Positions 18,149 through 26,372 of a stretch of DNA of 52,039 nt are shown here, one piece after another. The stretch's first letter is position 1, and every line of letters starts with the position of its first letter. The notes under the pieces were generated by a model. That model saw only the letters and a program-made list of their open reading frames with translations, made no database searches and was not told the origin of the DNA. The stretch comes from a virus: IMG/VR virus record IMGVR_UViG_3300050821_011378, positions 1 through 52,039 of that record; one strand, written 5' to 3'. The position numbers were made by a program, and so were the translations under genes.

Positions 18149-19120
18149 TCACGCCCGGCCCCAGGACTGGGCAAAGGTCAAAATGAGGCTGTTGCTGCTA
18201 GTCATGGTCACAGAGGAGTCCAAAACAGCCACATAGCCGCTGAAAAGTCCGGGGAAGTTGGGTGAAGTCAGCCCGATAGCTGCGACCACCTGCCCGGTGC
18301 ACTCGCCTGACCCGATAACGACCGTCTTTTCCAGTTTTACTGAGCCATCCTCCTGCAGCGTAGCCAACCCCGAGGTGACTGGCTTAAAATAGCTGGTGGT
18401 TCTGCGGTCGACATCGGAGGCGAAGGCGGCTAATGCAGTAGATGAAGAGAGGAAGGCCTTCGAGGCCACGGAGGGCTCCATGCAGGAGTCTACGCCCCCG
18501 AGGGCCAAGTTAGGAGCCGTGCCGCCCGTGCCGCTGACTCCATCCAGGCAAGCTGACTGCCAGTTGTGGGTTGCGGTGTTGGGCGAAAGGTTAGTAATGC
18601 CCAGTGTCGTGGAAGAACCACTCGCCCCCGCTGGCGAGAGAGTAAGCACAAGGGTGTATTTAATCTGGACCCGCTCACCCTCAGAAATTTGGACCGTGGC
18701 CCCGTCAAAAAGCTCTGTGGTAGAAAGTCGGCTAAACAGGTTTGCTGCATTCGGCTGCGAGCTCCACGAGAGCCCCACTTCGCCCAGTGTGACCGGTGCG
18801 CCCGTGTGAGTTGAGAACAGAAAGGTTCTCCACATAGTCACCTGATTGCTGGAGGTGGAGGAACCGCAGGCACCCGTTGAAGTCACATAGGCCGAGGTTC
18901 TGTCAAACTCTGCCCCGAGCATCACTTGTGAAATAGTGCTCGAAGAGTTCGAGCTTCCAATGGCGCAATGTTCAAACGATTTCGCCCAGCTGCGAATTCC
19001 GATGCCGACAAGACCCTGTGCCAGAATCAAGTTCTTCTGGGTTCTTGATTGGACTCGAACGCTGCCATCCCTCCCAAACACCGTGGCTTCGACCAAACCT
19101 TTTGCACTAATGTGGGTCAT
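18149..19120 (-). CDS. Tail appendage or structural protein, 323 aa
   Basis: The N-terminus (FGRDGSVRVQSRTQKNLILAQGL) is the pattern found at the start of many phage tail or baseplate-like proteins. The remainder is beta-rich and Ser/Thr/Gly-rich, with no transmembrane segment. It lies 5 nt downstream of another beta-rich virion gene and is the last gene before the tail-tube unit. Role inferred only from composition and position. Confidence 0.55.
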   Translation of the reverse strand: MTHISAKGLVEATVFGRDGSVRVQSRTQKNLILAQGLVGIGIRSWAKSFEHCAIGSSNSSSTISQVMLGAEFDRTSAYVTSTGACGSSTSSNQVTMWRTFLFSTHTGAPVTLGEVGLSWSSQPNAANLFSRLSTTELFDGATVQISEGERVQIKYTLVLTLSPAGASGSSTTLGITNLSPNTATHNWQSACLDGVSGTGGTAPNLALGGVDSCMEPSVASKAFLSSSTALAAFASDVDRRTTSYFKPVTSGLATLQEDGSVKLEKTVVIGSGECTGQVVAAIGLTSPNFPGLFSGYVAVLDSSVTMTSSNSLILTFAQSWGRA

Positions 19121-19125
19121 AAGCT

Positions 19126-19815
19126 TTACCAGACATTGTCGAACGTCCCTACCATGCGAATGCTTCCGACAGGACCACTGGCAGCGTTCTGCAAAACAAC
19201 TTGAATCACTGAGTTCACCCCTGCGGCCAGACTAAAGTTATAAACGGTGGTGCCTGGAGTGATGTGGTCAAGGGCTGCACCTCCTACCTGCACCTTCGCA
19301 ACTCCATCCTGGTTTAGAGCTACTTCGTTATAAACCCCATTCCCCTGTGATGGGTCAGTAACGGATGTCCCTGTCACATAGACCGTCAAGGTGAGCCTGC
19401 AGTTAACGGCCGGGCCAGTGTAAAGAAACCGCACGTCGCCACCTATGTTGCATGTGAACTCCCAAGAGTTAGCCGCTATTATGCCTGCCGTCAGGTCGAA
19501 GTTTACACCATCACTACCGATAAATCCTCCTGCATCGGTGACGCTGTGACCCGGAAGCAACGCCCCCAAGTCATGCAAAATCACAGGCTGATAAAAACTC
19601 CTAGCGGTATGTGACCAGTCGGGTCCGGGTGCCGAGCCACGGTCAAACACTCCAGTCAGCACGACACCAGCAACACCCGACTCAGAGGGTGTGGAACTGG
19701 TCGTTGAAAAAGTCGGCTGAGGGACTTTGACAATGGGACCTAAATCGGGAGGGCCGCACCAGAGACCATTCTCTGTGCTTCCGCTGTCTCCCTGTGATAG
19801 GGGGGTGTCACTCAC
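19126..19815 (-). CDS. Virion appendage protein, 229 aa
   Basis: The first 60 residues are low-complexity Pro/Ser/Thr and could attach it to the particle. The rest is beta-rich, with alternating hydrophobic strands and a C-terminal jelly-roll-like segment (VYNFSLAAGVNSVIQVVLQNA). Its start overlaps the stop of the glycine-rich fibre gene by 4 nt. It is probably a decoration or fibre-associated protein; no specific family was recognised. Confidence 0.5.
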   Translation of the reverse strand: MSDTPLSQGDSGSTENGLWCGPPDLGPIVKVPQPTFSTTSSTPSESGVAGVVLTGVFDRGSAPGPDWSHTARSFYQPVILHDLGALLPGHSVTDAGGFIGSDGVNFDLTAGIIAANSWEFTCNIGGDVRFLYTGPAVNCRLTLTVYVTGTSVTDPSQGNGVYNEVALNQDGVAKVQVGGAALDHITPGTTVYNFSLAAGVNSVIQVVLQNAASGPVGSIRMVGTFDNVW

Positions 19816-21224
19816 GCGATGACTTCAATCTGAATTGCACCATCCGCGCCAACGCCACCTGCAGCTCCGGGGCCGCCAGCGTCTCCCAGACCAGCACCAC
19901 CGCCACCGCCAGGGCTCTCTCCCCCTGCGCCCCCAAGGCCGCCAGCCCCCATGCGACCGCTATGGCCGCCCAGCGTGACATCAGAGGTTCCGCAGCCACC
20001 GGAAGTGCCGGGCTGGTTCGGAACCTCGGGAACCACTGAACCGCTGCCACCTGTGCCTCCAACTCCAACGGCAGGGCTCGAAGCAACAGCTGCAGTTCCT
20101 CCCTTGCCGCCCCTCGCGATGAGAAATGTCGTGACGCTGCTATAAATCTTGGAATCCGCGCCGTCTCCTCCATTCGCGGTTGAGTCGCCACCAGTGCCGC
20201 CAGCGCCACCCGCGCCGACTAAGATGCTGTAGGTAGTGCCCGCTGAGACGGGAACAACACCTTGAGAATATTCTCCACCACCACCGCCATACCCGTTGCC
20301 GCTTCCGTGCGCTGTCGAGGCACCACCACCTCCACCGCCACCCGCTCCATAGACTCTGGTGCGCAGTTGAGTGACTCCGGTAGGGCATACCCACTTATGA
20401 GTGCCGGGCTTCAAAAATTCCCAGGTCTGAGGAATCGCTGCTCCGGCCGGGCCTGTTGCTCCGTCAGCACCCTGGTATCGAGTCCACAAACCTGTGAAGT
20501 CTGTAGAGGCCGGACTCGAAATGGCTACAGTCGTCAGCTTGAGCGCGAAATACTTGCTGGTCGACACAGGCGAATTCAGATGGAAATTCGTGCCCGCGTT
20601 GTCATCTGCATAGGCGATGTAAGCAAACGCATTTACTGCAGGTGTGCCAGCATCACCCTTGTCGCCTTTCGGGCCAGGAACTGCAGCGGGGCCAGACGGA
20701 AAAATCCTGACGTTTCCTGGTATGGAGCCGCCTGCGCCGAGGTTAGCCGGGGGACCAATCAAGTTGAGCAGGGTCGCTGTATTTCCAGTGATAGACTGGA
20801 CCGTGTAGAAACCTCCGACTTCGAGCCAGACATACTGGTTGACTGCAAAGGGGGCTACATCGGAGACAAGCACGTCTACCGTGGCACCGACCGCAGGCTG
20901 CGTAACGCCGAACAGAGTGCTCGCGAAAGCGTTCTGGCCGTTTTTACCAACGACTCCCTCTTCGAGTAGTCGCTTGAAGTAGCATGCTAGACCCTCGCCA
21001 GTGATGCGCGGGTTGCCCGCGATGCCGGTCGTAAGGTCGCAGGGGAGAGCCCAGATAATGTTGCCGGTCGAGTCGACGGTCTTTGTTAGGCTGCCGAAAA
21101 AATGATAGATGAAGTTTCCAACAGCGCTCGCGAGTGACTCGGAGTCCGGCGTGTTAGGCGTGCACTGAGTGCACGGACTCACCGGATTGTTGTTGCCTAG
21201 AATGTATCCTACTCCTGCTCCCAT
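19812..21224 (-). CDS. Glycine-rich tail fibre or tip adhesin, 470 aa
   Basis: A short N-terminal domain with a CxxC pair is followed by a beta-rich shaft, a collagen-like stretch (PGPKGDKGDAG near residue 185, then GADGATGPAG) and a C-terminal region of about 170 residues dominated by Gly-rich repeats (GGGGG, GAGGAGGTGG). Polyglycine C-termini of this kind form receptor-binding tips in several phage adhesins. It is probably the main host-specificity protein. Confidence 0.65.
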   Translation of the reverse strand: MGAGVGYILGNNNPVSPCTQCTPNTPDSESLASAVGNFIYHFFGSLTKTVDSTGNIIWALPCDLTTGIAGNPRITGEGLACYFKRLLEEGVVGKNGQNAFASTLFGVTQPAVGATVDVLVSDVAPFAVNQYVWLEVGGFYTVQSITGNTATLLNLIGPPANLGAGGSIPGNVRIFPSGPAAVPGPKGDKGDAGTPAVNAFAYIAYADDNAGTNFHLNSPVSTSKYFALKLTTVAISSPASTDFTGLWTRYQGADGATGPAGAAIPQTWEFLKPGTHKWVCPTGVTQLRTRVYGAGGGGGGGASTAHGSGNGYGGGGGEYSQGVVPVSAGTTYSILVGAGGAGGTGGDSTANGGDGADSKIYSSVTTFLIARGGKGGTAAVASSPAVGVGGTGGSGSVVPEVPNQPGTSGGCGTSDVTLGGHSGRMGAGGLGGAGGESPGGGGGAGLGDAGGPGAAGGVGADGAIQIEVIA

Positions 21225-21228
21225 AAAT

Positions 21229-22203
21229 TTACTTGATGGCAGTGAGTGTCTTCACTGCAGTCTGGATGTTATCGTCCTGTGAGGAGGTGTGCGCCTGCGC
21301 GAATAGGTGCTCCACAGCAGTCTTCACCTCAGTGGTGAGCTGGCTCTTTGACAGCAAGTCCTTGAAGACCTCGCCACCCTTAACCAGCTGAGCAAACCCC
21401 TTAGTCACTTCCTTAGTCGCGAGCCCTCCGACGACGTTCATACCAAGGGCGACCGGCGGGCAGTAGACTGCAGCGGCCAGCTTTCCGCCCTTCCAAATTC
21501 CAAGCCCGATTAACGACAGGACACCTACAAGAACGAGCAGCTTCCAGGCGTTGCGAACAAAAAGCTTAGCGCTGCCTACTAGACTGTTCGCTTCGTCAAA
21601 CTGGTTGGCCTTTACTGCAGCGGCATCGGAGCGCGCCCTCTCCTTATCCAGGGCGGCATCTCGTTCCTTCTCCGTCTTAGCAATCCTGGCCTCGAACTGT
21701 GCGTTGAGTTTCGTCAACGCCTGCTCCGTCCCGGACAGCCGGTCCCGAAGCGCATCCAGCTCCTTACCTCCGGTGGCCTGAGTGACCTTGTTGGTGCTCA
21801 GGCTGTCATCAACAACCCTGTCGAGCTTCTGTGTGTCAGCCGTGGTAGGCTTTGGGAGCGCCTGGGCAGCTACGTCATTAAGGTCCTTAGCAAGAGAGAC
21901 CGCCGGTTCCTTAGACGAAACACGGTCCAGCGCTTTGCCGGTGCCGTAGACAAACGCTGAGCCCTGCAAAACTTTGTTCGACTCAAGCGAAGAGACGCGG
22001 GTGGACAGCTCTTTTTGATAGGCTTCCAGTTGCGCCTGCTTCTGGTCGGTCTTCGCCTGCGCCTTGTCGACCACCTTCGTGTTCTTCGTGGTCGGGCCGG
22101 AGTAAATGAGGTTCAGCCCCGGAACATGGCTCATAACGGCGCAGCCGGTTGAAAGTGAGACCGCAAGCGCTGCGGTCGTGAGTAGGGATAGGGACTTCTT
22201 CAT
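21229..22203 (-). CDS. Lipoprotein with coiled coil and TM segment, spanin candidate, 324 aa
   Basis: The start MKKSLSLLTTAALAVSLSTGCA gives a lipoprotein signal peptide with lipobox LSTGC. Next comes a long Gln/Lys/Glu-rich helical region, a coiled-coil stretch (FEARIAKTEKERDAALDKERA), and then a hydrophobic segment around residues 215-250 (KLLVLVGVLSLIGLGIWK), with a cytoplasmic tail. An outer-membrane lipoprotein end joined through a coiled coil to an inner-membrane segment is the plan of a unimolecular spanin, though it is longer than known examples. It overlaps the holin-like gene by 4 nt, which supports a lysis role. Confidence 0.5.
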   Translation of the reverse strand: MKKSLSLLTTAALAVSLSTGCAVMSHVPGLNLIYSGPTTKNTKVVDKAQAKTDQKQAQLEAYQKELSTRVSSLESNKVLQGSAFVYGTGKALDRVSSKEPAVSLAKDLNDVAAQALPKPTTADTQKLDRVVDDSLSTNKVTQATGGKELDALRDRLSGTEQALTKLNAQFEARIAKTEKERDAALDKERARSDAAAVKANQFDEANSLVGSAKLFVRNAWKLLVLVGVLSLIGLGIWKGGKLAAAVYCPPVALGMNVVGGLATKEVTKGFAQLVKGGEVFKDLLSKSQLTTEVKTAVEHLFAQAHTSSQDDNIQTAVKTLTAIK

Positions 22204-22400
22204 GATTTGTTTTCCTGGGAAATCTCGAACCTGAGCTTTTTGGCCTTGAGAAGGCCGACGTAGATAGAGACGATTGACGCCACGAGCGCGCCCAACCCGC
22301 AGGCGACGCTCAGGACCATATTGTAGTGGGCTGCTAAGAACTGGAGCAGCCCCGCTATCCAGGCCACCATGGCAAACAGCCCATGTGAACGAGTTTCCAT
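22200..22400 (-). CDS. Holin-like membrane protein, 66 aa
   Basis: Two hydrophobic segments (about residues 7-24 and 28-50) are followed by a short charged basic tail (KAKKLRFEISQENKS), the plan of a small class II holin. The start codon lies directly after a late promoter element, so the mRNA is probably leaderless. It overlaps the lipoprotein gene. No separate endolysin was recognised next to it. Confidence 0.5.
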   Translation of the reverse strand: METRSHGLFAMVAWIAGLLQFLAAHYNMVLSVACGLGALVASIVSIYVGLLKAKKLRFEISQENKS

Positions 22401-22437
22401 ACAATTAGAGGTGTGAATTTTAAGAGCTAATGTCACC
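22398..22437 (-). promoter_or_regulatory. Late bipartite promoter-like element, copy 5
   Basis: The minus strand reads GGTGAC, 17 nt, ACACCTCTAATTGT, ATG. The TGA stop of the upstream 196-aa gene lies inside the first box (GGTGAC). Confidence 0.65.
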
Positions 22438-23023
22438 CGGCGAGAGTTTGTCCTACCGACCATGGCCCCCAAGCGCCAGCGGCCTGGGCAGCTGCAACAG
22501 CGGCATTGACGCTTGCATAATGTGACCCAGTGATGCGAGGACCCCCGTCACCAAGAGAACTGACATAAGAAACCTCGCCTGCCTGTAGCATAATCTCAAA
22601 GTATGGAGCGTTAGTGTCACTGTTCCCGTTTGTCCGAGAAAGAGCGCCTGCGAGTGAGCCGAATAACACGTCCCAGAGGCCGCTAAAACCAGAGGAGACT
22701 TCGCTTGCAGCCGAGGCTACCGAGAAACTGGAGTAGGACCCTAGCGGCCAAGAGTAGCCATCCCACCAAACGACCACCTTCTTCAGCATATCGTTGATTG
22801 TGTCGCCGGGGAGAAAAAGTGAACCGGTCTTTCGCCGGACGAGGTCCCAGTCAGAGTCCGTGGACTTGGCTGAAGGGCCGACCCACTTTTTGAGCAGGTC
22901 GGTGAAGCTGCCGGTGCTCCCTACGATGCGCGCCACCAAGTCGTGGTCGGTGTCCCCTGGCTTAGCGGAGAAGCCTGCGAACTTACGCCAGAGGTCATTG
23001 TTTGAGTAGTTTGAGAGGTCCAT
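22433..23023 (-). CDS. Virion-region protein with tandem N-terminal repeats, 196 aa
   Basis: The N-terminal 90 residues contain an imperfect tandem repeat with the pattern DLL.K..G.SAK..D.D.DLV.R..G (copies near residues 10-37 and 42-69, a partial third after). This is followed by a Gly/Ser/Ala-rich C-terminal part. A good ribosome site AAGGAAAC precedes the ATG. It sits between the capsid gene and the lysis genes. Repeats of this type occur in phage proteins of uncertain function; no role is assigned. Confidence 0.6.
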   Translation of the reverse strand: MDLSNYSNNDLWRKFAGFSAKPGDTDHDLVARIVGSTGSFTDLLKKWVGPSAKSTDSDWDLVRRKTGSLFLPGDTINDMLKKVVVWWDGYSWPLGSYSSFSVASAASEVSSGFSGLWDVLFGSLAGALSRTNGNSDTNAPYFEIMLQAGEVSYVSSLGDGGPRITGSHYASVNAAVAAAQAAGAWGPWSVGQTLAG

Positions 23024-23036
23024 TTGTTTCCTTAGT

Positions 23037-23070
23037 GAAAACGGGGCCGGTCTTTTTATCGACCGGCCCC
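23037..23070 (-). terminator. Strong stem-loop after the capsid gene, probable terminator
   Basis: GGGGCCGGTC pairs perfectly with GACCGGCCCC around an 8-nt A-rich loop and is followed by GTTTTC on the minus strand. A second hairpin (TTTGACGGG/CCCGTCAAA) lies between it and the capsid stop codon. The T run is short, so termination may be partial. Confidence 0.6.
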
Positions 23071-23111
23071 GGCGCTACCCCCACTTTGACGGGTCGCCCC
23101 CGTCAAATCGC

Positions 23112-24368
23112 TTAGATGGCTGTCAGGCCGAGGTCAGTCACAGCGCGCTTATACATGATAGGCACGACGAACTGAGGCCGCAGCGGGCGGTAAGCCCGGC
23201 TGATTTGGTATTTGTGCCACCCGAAATCACCATACATGTTGGTGTCGTTGTCCTTCAGGTAATGCCATTCCAGCTCACCCATGTGAAGCTGAGGCGCGAA
23301 CTTGAAGCTGCCTTCGCCGACATACTCTTCAGGCACTTGCCTTTCAAAACTTCCTTCGGCAATGAGCACGCCCACTTCGTAGGTCGAACCGAGCCAGTTA
23401 GGCTCTGCAACCGCGTAGGCCTGATTGGTGCCATCGCCAGCGGCGATGACTTTAACCGGGTTGATGAACTGAGGCTGGCTGGTGGCTACATTGTCAGGAG
23501 CCGCGCCAGTGCCCATTGCAGTGAACCGCAACGGACGATGAGTCACGCCGAAGGCCAAACCACGGTAGGCCGGGCTGGTCTCGAAGCTGTAACCACTGAT
23601 GCCTTGCTCGCCGAGCTTGTAACCGCCGGTCGTCAACGCAACCAAACTGGCATTCACGCCGGTCTCGTTACGGAACGCTTCGACGATGTCGCTGGAGCCG
23701 ATGAAGCGGAAATGCGCTTGGCCTTTGTCTCCGGCCGGGAACATTTCGGCAAAAAGGGCTTCCTTCAGGTAGCGAGCAATCGCATGCAGCGCCTTAAAGG
23801 TCAGCGGAGCGTCGGGCAGAGCCCAACCGGTCCAGTTCCAGGGCAGTTTCCGGTTGGCTTCCGTGCCGCCACCGAAGTTCTGCTGGAGGGTCTGGCCCGC
23901 TTTGCAGCTGAATTTGGAACCCGCCTGATACACCAGATTATACTGGATGTCGGCGTTCATATACTGGGTGATGAGCTTCCGCAGCGCATCCTCAGCCGAC
24001 AGGTAGGAGCTTTTGAAGGCACCGTATCCCTGTTTGACGTTGACTTTGGGACCCAGGCCGCGCTTCGACTCAAGCACGTAATCCATGGTCACCTTGCCAG
24101 TGGACTCACTGGTGCCGGTCGTGCCAGCAATCAGGGTGTTCGCGGTGAAGCCGGGCTGGGCGAGAGAATCGCCAGGAGCAGCCTGCATTTCGACCGAGCC
24201 CAGGACGGTATCGCCCGTGCCGGACTTGAAAATTCCGCCTCGCAGGACGTTAATCCAGGGCGAGTTCGCGGCTAAAGCTTTTGCAACCGAGCCAACCAAG
24301 CGGTTGGTATCACGCACTGCGATGTTGCTAATCGCTGTGGTGTCAATCGTGGGTCCAGGTGCGGACAT
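23112..24368 (-). CDS. Major capsid protein, 418 aa
   Basis: Length, lack of signal or membrane segments, and position directly after the portal, a small gene and the scaffold identify this as the capsid subunit. The N-terminus (NTLIAGTTGTSESTGKVTMDYVLE) and the Gly/Pro-rich middle with aromatic beta strands resemble HK97-fold capsid proteins of the N4-gp56-like group, though the exact family is uncertain. A good ribosome site (AAGGAG) and a 258-bp hairpin-rich leader precede it, suggesting extra control of capsid yield. Confidence 0.75.
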   Translation of the reverse strand: MSAPGPTIDTTAISNIAVRDTNRLVGSVAKALAANSPWINVLRGGIFKSGTGDTVLGSVEMQAAPGDSLAQPGFTANTLIAGTTGTSESTGKVTMDYVLESKRGLGPKVNVKQGYGAFKSSYLSAEDALRKLITQYMNADIQYNLVYQAGSKFSCKAGQTLQQNFGGGTEANRKLPWNWTGWALPDAPLTFKALHAIARYLKEALFAEMFPAGDKGQAHFRFIGSSDIVEAFRNETGVNASLVALTTGGYKLGEQGISGYSFETSPAYRGLAFGVTHRPLRFTAMGTGAAPDNVATSQPQFINPVKVIAAGDGTNQAYAVAEPNWLGSTYEVGVLIAEGSFERQVPEEYVGEGSFKFAPQLHMGELEWHYLKDNDTNMYGDFGWHKYQISRAYRPLRPQFVVPIMYKRAVTDLGLTAI

Positions 24369-24626
24369 ATTCTTCTAACTCCTTGTGAACTACCGGCAAG
24401 AGCCGGAATGGTTAACTACTACTCGCTTTGCGGCACCGTGCCGCACAGCAACTGTCTTCAACCCTTCCCGGCCACAGAAGAGACCTATAAGGCCCGTCTC
24501 ACAGCGAGCGACTGTAAGAAAAAGTTAAGCTCTATAACTTAATATGAGGACTTCGACCCCCTAATGAGAACTGCCCCGGCCAGATTTCTCTAACCGGGGC
24601 AGTATTTTTCCAGGGGAGAAGGGTTC
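24369..24626 (-). promoter_or_regulatory. Structured leader between scaffold and capsid genes
   Basis: Three hairpins stand in this gap: ACTGCCCCGG/CCGGGGCAGT (24570-24603), TGCGGC/GCCGCA (about 24429-24446) and CCGGC/GCCGG just before the ribosome site. Read on the plus strand, the first is followed by ATTTTT and could also stop antisense transcription. No late bipartite element is present. RNA processing or partial termination to raise capsid output is a reasonable guess. Confidence 0.5.
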
Positions 24627-26042
24627 TCAGGCGCTAGCCTTCATCTCCTTCTCATATTGCTCGAAAGCGTCTTCGCCAGAGCGAGTGTCGACTTCGCCGG
24701 GCTTCGGCGCGGCAGTGACGGGCTTGAAGCTCCCAGGGGTAGTGCCCGGCAACGACCGAGGAACCTCGGCGGTCTTCAGAGCACTGAGCTGGGTCTTGAG
24801 CGTGTCACGCTCCTTGGTAATTTTCGCAATCTCCGCGTCCTTCGCTTTTGTCACGGAGTCGAGCTGCGCACTGGTCGCTTCGAGAGCAGCCTTGTTGCGG
24901 TAGGCGATGACAGTGCCGAGCGCCATCTCCGCAAACCGGGCCGGAGAGCGGTTCTTCAAGAACTCCTGCAGCATCGCCATCGAATCGCGGGTGCTCTTGT
25001 TCTGCGCTTCGAGCTCGGCTCTCTGCTCGGGAGTCGCATTCGCCGGGATTTGCTTTTCAGCAGTCCAGGGCAGCTGCTTGGTGAAACCGTTCACAGCTTC
25101 GACGACTTCGTTCGTCTCGCGGCTGGCGCGCTCGGTCATGAACGCAGAAGCATTCTCTCGCGCAGACACCAGGGCAGCGTCCTTCTTATCCACGAGGTTC
25201 ACGTTCTCCACCAGCTTGGCTTCAATATAGGTGCGGATGGGAAACGGGAGCGCCTTGAAAATAGGTTCCCACTCGACGGCTTCAACGCCGATGGCTTTGA
25301 TTTCGTCCACGGTCTTTTGGCTCAGTCCCGCGACCAGGAGCTTCTTAAAAATCCCGTCGACGTTGTCCTTGATTTGAGTGTCGAACTGCCGGAACGTCGG
25401 GTCACTCTCAACGTCGTGCGCGAGCTTGAATCTGCGCAAGTCTTCGAGTTCCTTCGTGACTTCCTCCGGCACCGCAGTGCTCTTGCTGCGCAGTTGATTG
25501 AGTTCCTGCTCGGCCTTTTCAGCGCGAGTGGATAGCTCAGTCACCTGGGTGGTCAGCTTGGTGGCCTGCTCACGGGCCATCTTCTTGATGAGGTTGAAGC
25601 TGTCCTTCGCCCGGTCGCTTGTGTGCGGCGGGAGTTGAACGCCATCAAAATCGTCCTTCTTGGCTTCTGAGGCCTTTGCAGCTTCCGCAGTTTTCGCTGC
25701 CTCTGCGGCTTTGGCTTCCTCAGCAGCCTTCGCAGCCTCGGCTGCAGGGTCAGCGGCCGGGGTAGCATCCGCCTTCGGCTTGACCTCGGGCTCGCCAGCT
25801 GCAGCAGCCTCGGCAGCTTTCGCGGCTTCAGCAGCTTTCGCCGCCTCTGCAGCTTCAGCGGCTTTCGCGGCTTCGGCGGCAGCGTCCGGCGCAGCAGCCG
25901 GAGTCGTGCCGGTCACTTCAGCCATGAGTGCGTCAAGTGAGTTAATCGCATCAGCGCTGTCTTGAGCGCTGAATTCCATCTTGTCGTCCGGCTGTGCAAA
26001 AGCGCGGTCGGTCGCAAGTTCGGTCGGAGGGGTGGTAGCCAT
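24627..26042 (-). CDS. Head scaffolding protein, 471 aa
   Basis: The protein begins with an acidic segment, then a long low-complexity Ala/Glu/Lys run (about residues 50-130, repeated AAEAAKAAE), then a helical coiled-coil region (residues 145-210) and a mixed C-terminal part. High helix and charge content directly upstream of the capsid gene is the hallmark of phage scaffolds, which form the prohead core and are removed before packaging. No protease domain was seen in it. Confidence 0.7.
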   Translation of the reverse strand: MATTPPTELATDRAFAQPDDKMEFSAQDSADAINSLDALMAEVTGTTPAAAPDAAAEAAKAAEAAEAAKAAEAAKAAEAAAAGEPEVKPKADATPAADPAAEAAKAAEEAKAAEAAKTAEAAKASEAKKDDFDGVQLPPHTSDRAKDSFNLIKKMAREQATKLTTQVTELSTRAEKAEQELNQLRSKSTAVPEEVTKELEDLRRFKLAHDVESDPTFRQFDTQIKDNVDGIFKKLLVAGLSQKTVDEIKAIGVEAVEWEPIFKALPFPIRTYIEAKLVENVNLVDKKDAALVSARENASAFMTERASRETNEVVEAVNGFTKQLPWTAEKQIPANATPEQRAELEAQNKSTRDSMAMLQEFLKNRSPARFAEMALGTVIAYRNKAALEATSAQLDSVTKAKDAEIAKITKERDTLKTQLSALKTAEVPRSLPGTTPGSFKPVTAAPKPGEVDTRSGEDAFEQYEKEMKASA

Positions 26043-26045
26043 AGG

Positions 26046-26366
26046 TTACTTCTTCTGAGGTTGCGGTTTTTTGTCTTCCGGCCATTTCGAGTTGTCGTCA
26101 ATGTCCGGGTAATTGTCGTCAGCGGGCTTCGCATCGCCTTCGGCGGCCGGGATGTCAGCCAGCGATAAAAAATTGTCGATGCACCGTTCGTAGCCTGCAG
26201 CGGCCGAGCCAGCCAGGGCGGCAGCGTTTACGTCCGTCCCAACAGTGAGTTTCGGTCGCCGGGCGGCGATGTGCGCGAGCGCAGCGGTTCCGACTGGAGA
26301 GCGCAGAAAACTCTGCACAATCTCAGCGGCGTCTTTAGTCCAAGCGGGGGGTTGTCCGATTATCAT
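26046..26366 (-). CDS. Small protein between portal and scaffold, 106 aa
   Basis: The N-terminal two-thirds is helical (WTKDAAEIVQSFLRSPVGTAALAHIAARRPK), and the C-terminus is a disordered Asp/Lys/Pro-rich tail. It is separated from the portal stop codon by only 6 nt and from the scaffold by 3 nt, and the junction with the portal contains one of the GTTTAAAC palindromes. Phages with this gene order often have a small hypothetical protein here. Function unknown. Confidence 0.6.
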   Translation of the reverse strand: MIIGQPPAWTKDAAEIVQSFLRSPVGTAALAHIAARRPKLTVGTDVNAAALAGSAAAGYERCIDNFLSLADIPAAEGDAKPADDNYPDIDDNSKWPEDKKPQPQKK

Positions 26367-26372
26367 GTGCGT

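Noticed and set aside
23205-24275. 356-codon plus-strand frame opposite the capsid gene
   Set aside because: The minus-strand capsid has context, a ribosome site and family features; this frame has none.
24657-25535. 292-codon plus-strand frame opposite the scaffold gene
   Set aside because: It mirrors the codon pattern of the Ala-rich scaffold and is typical of GC-rich antisense.
25640-25900. Repeated GC-rich tract in the scaffold gene as a DNA repeat or CRISPR-like array
   Set aside because: The periodicity comes from an Ala/Glu/Lys coding run, without constant spacers.
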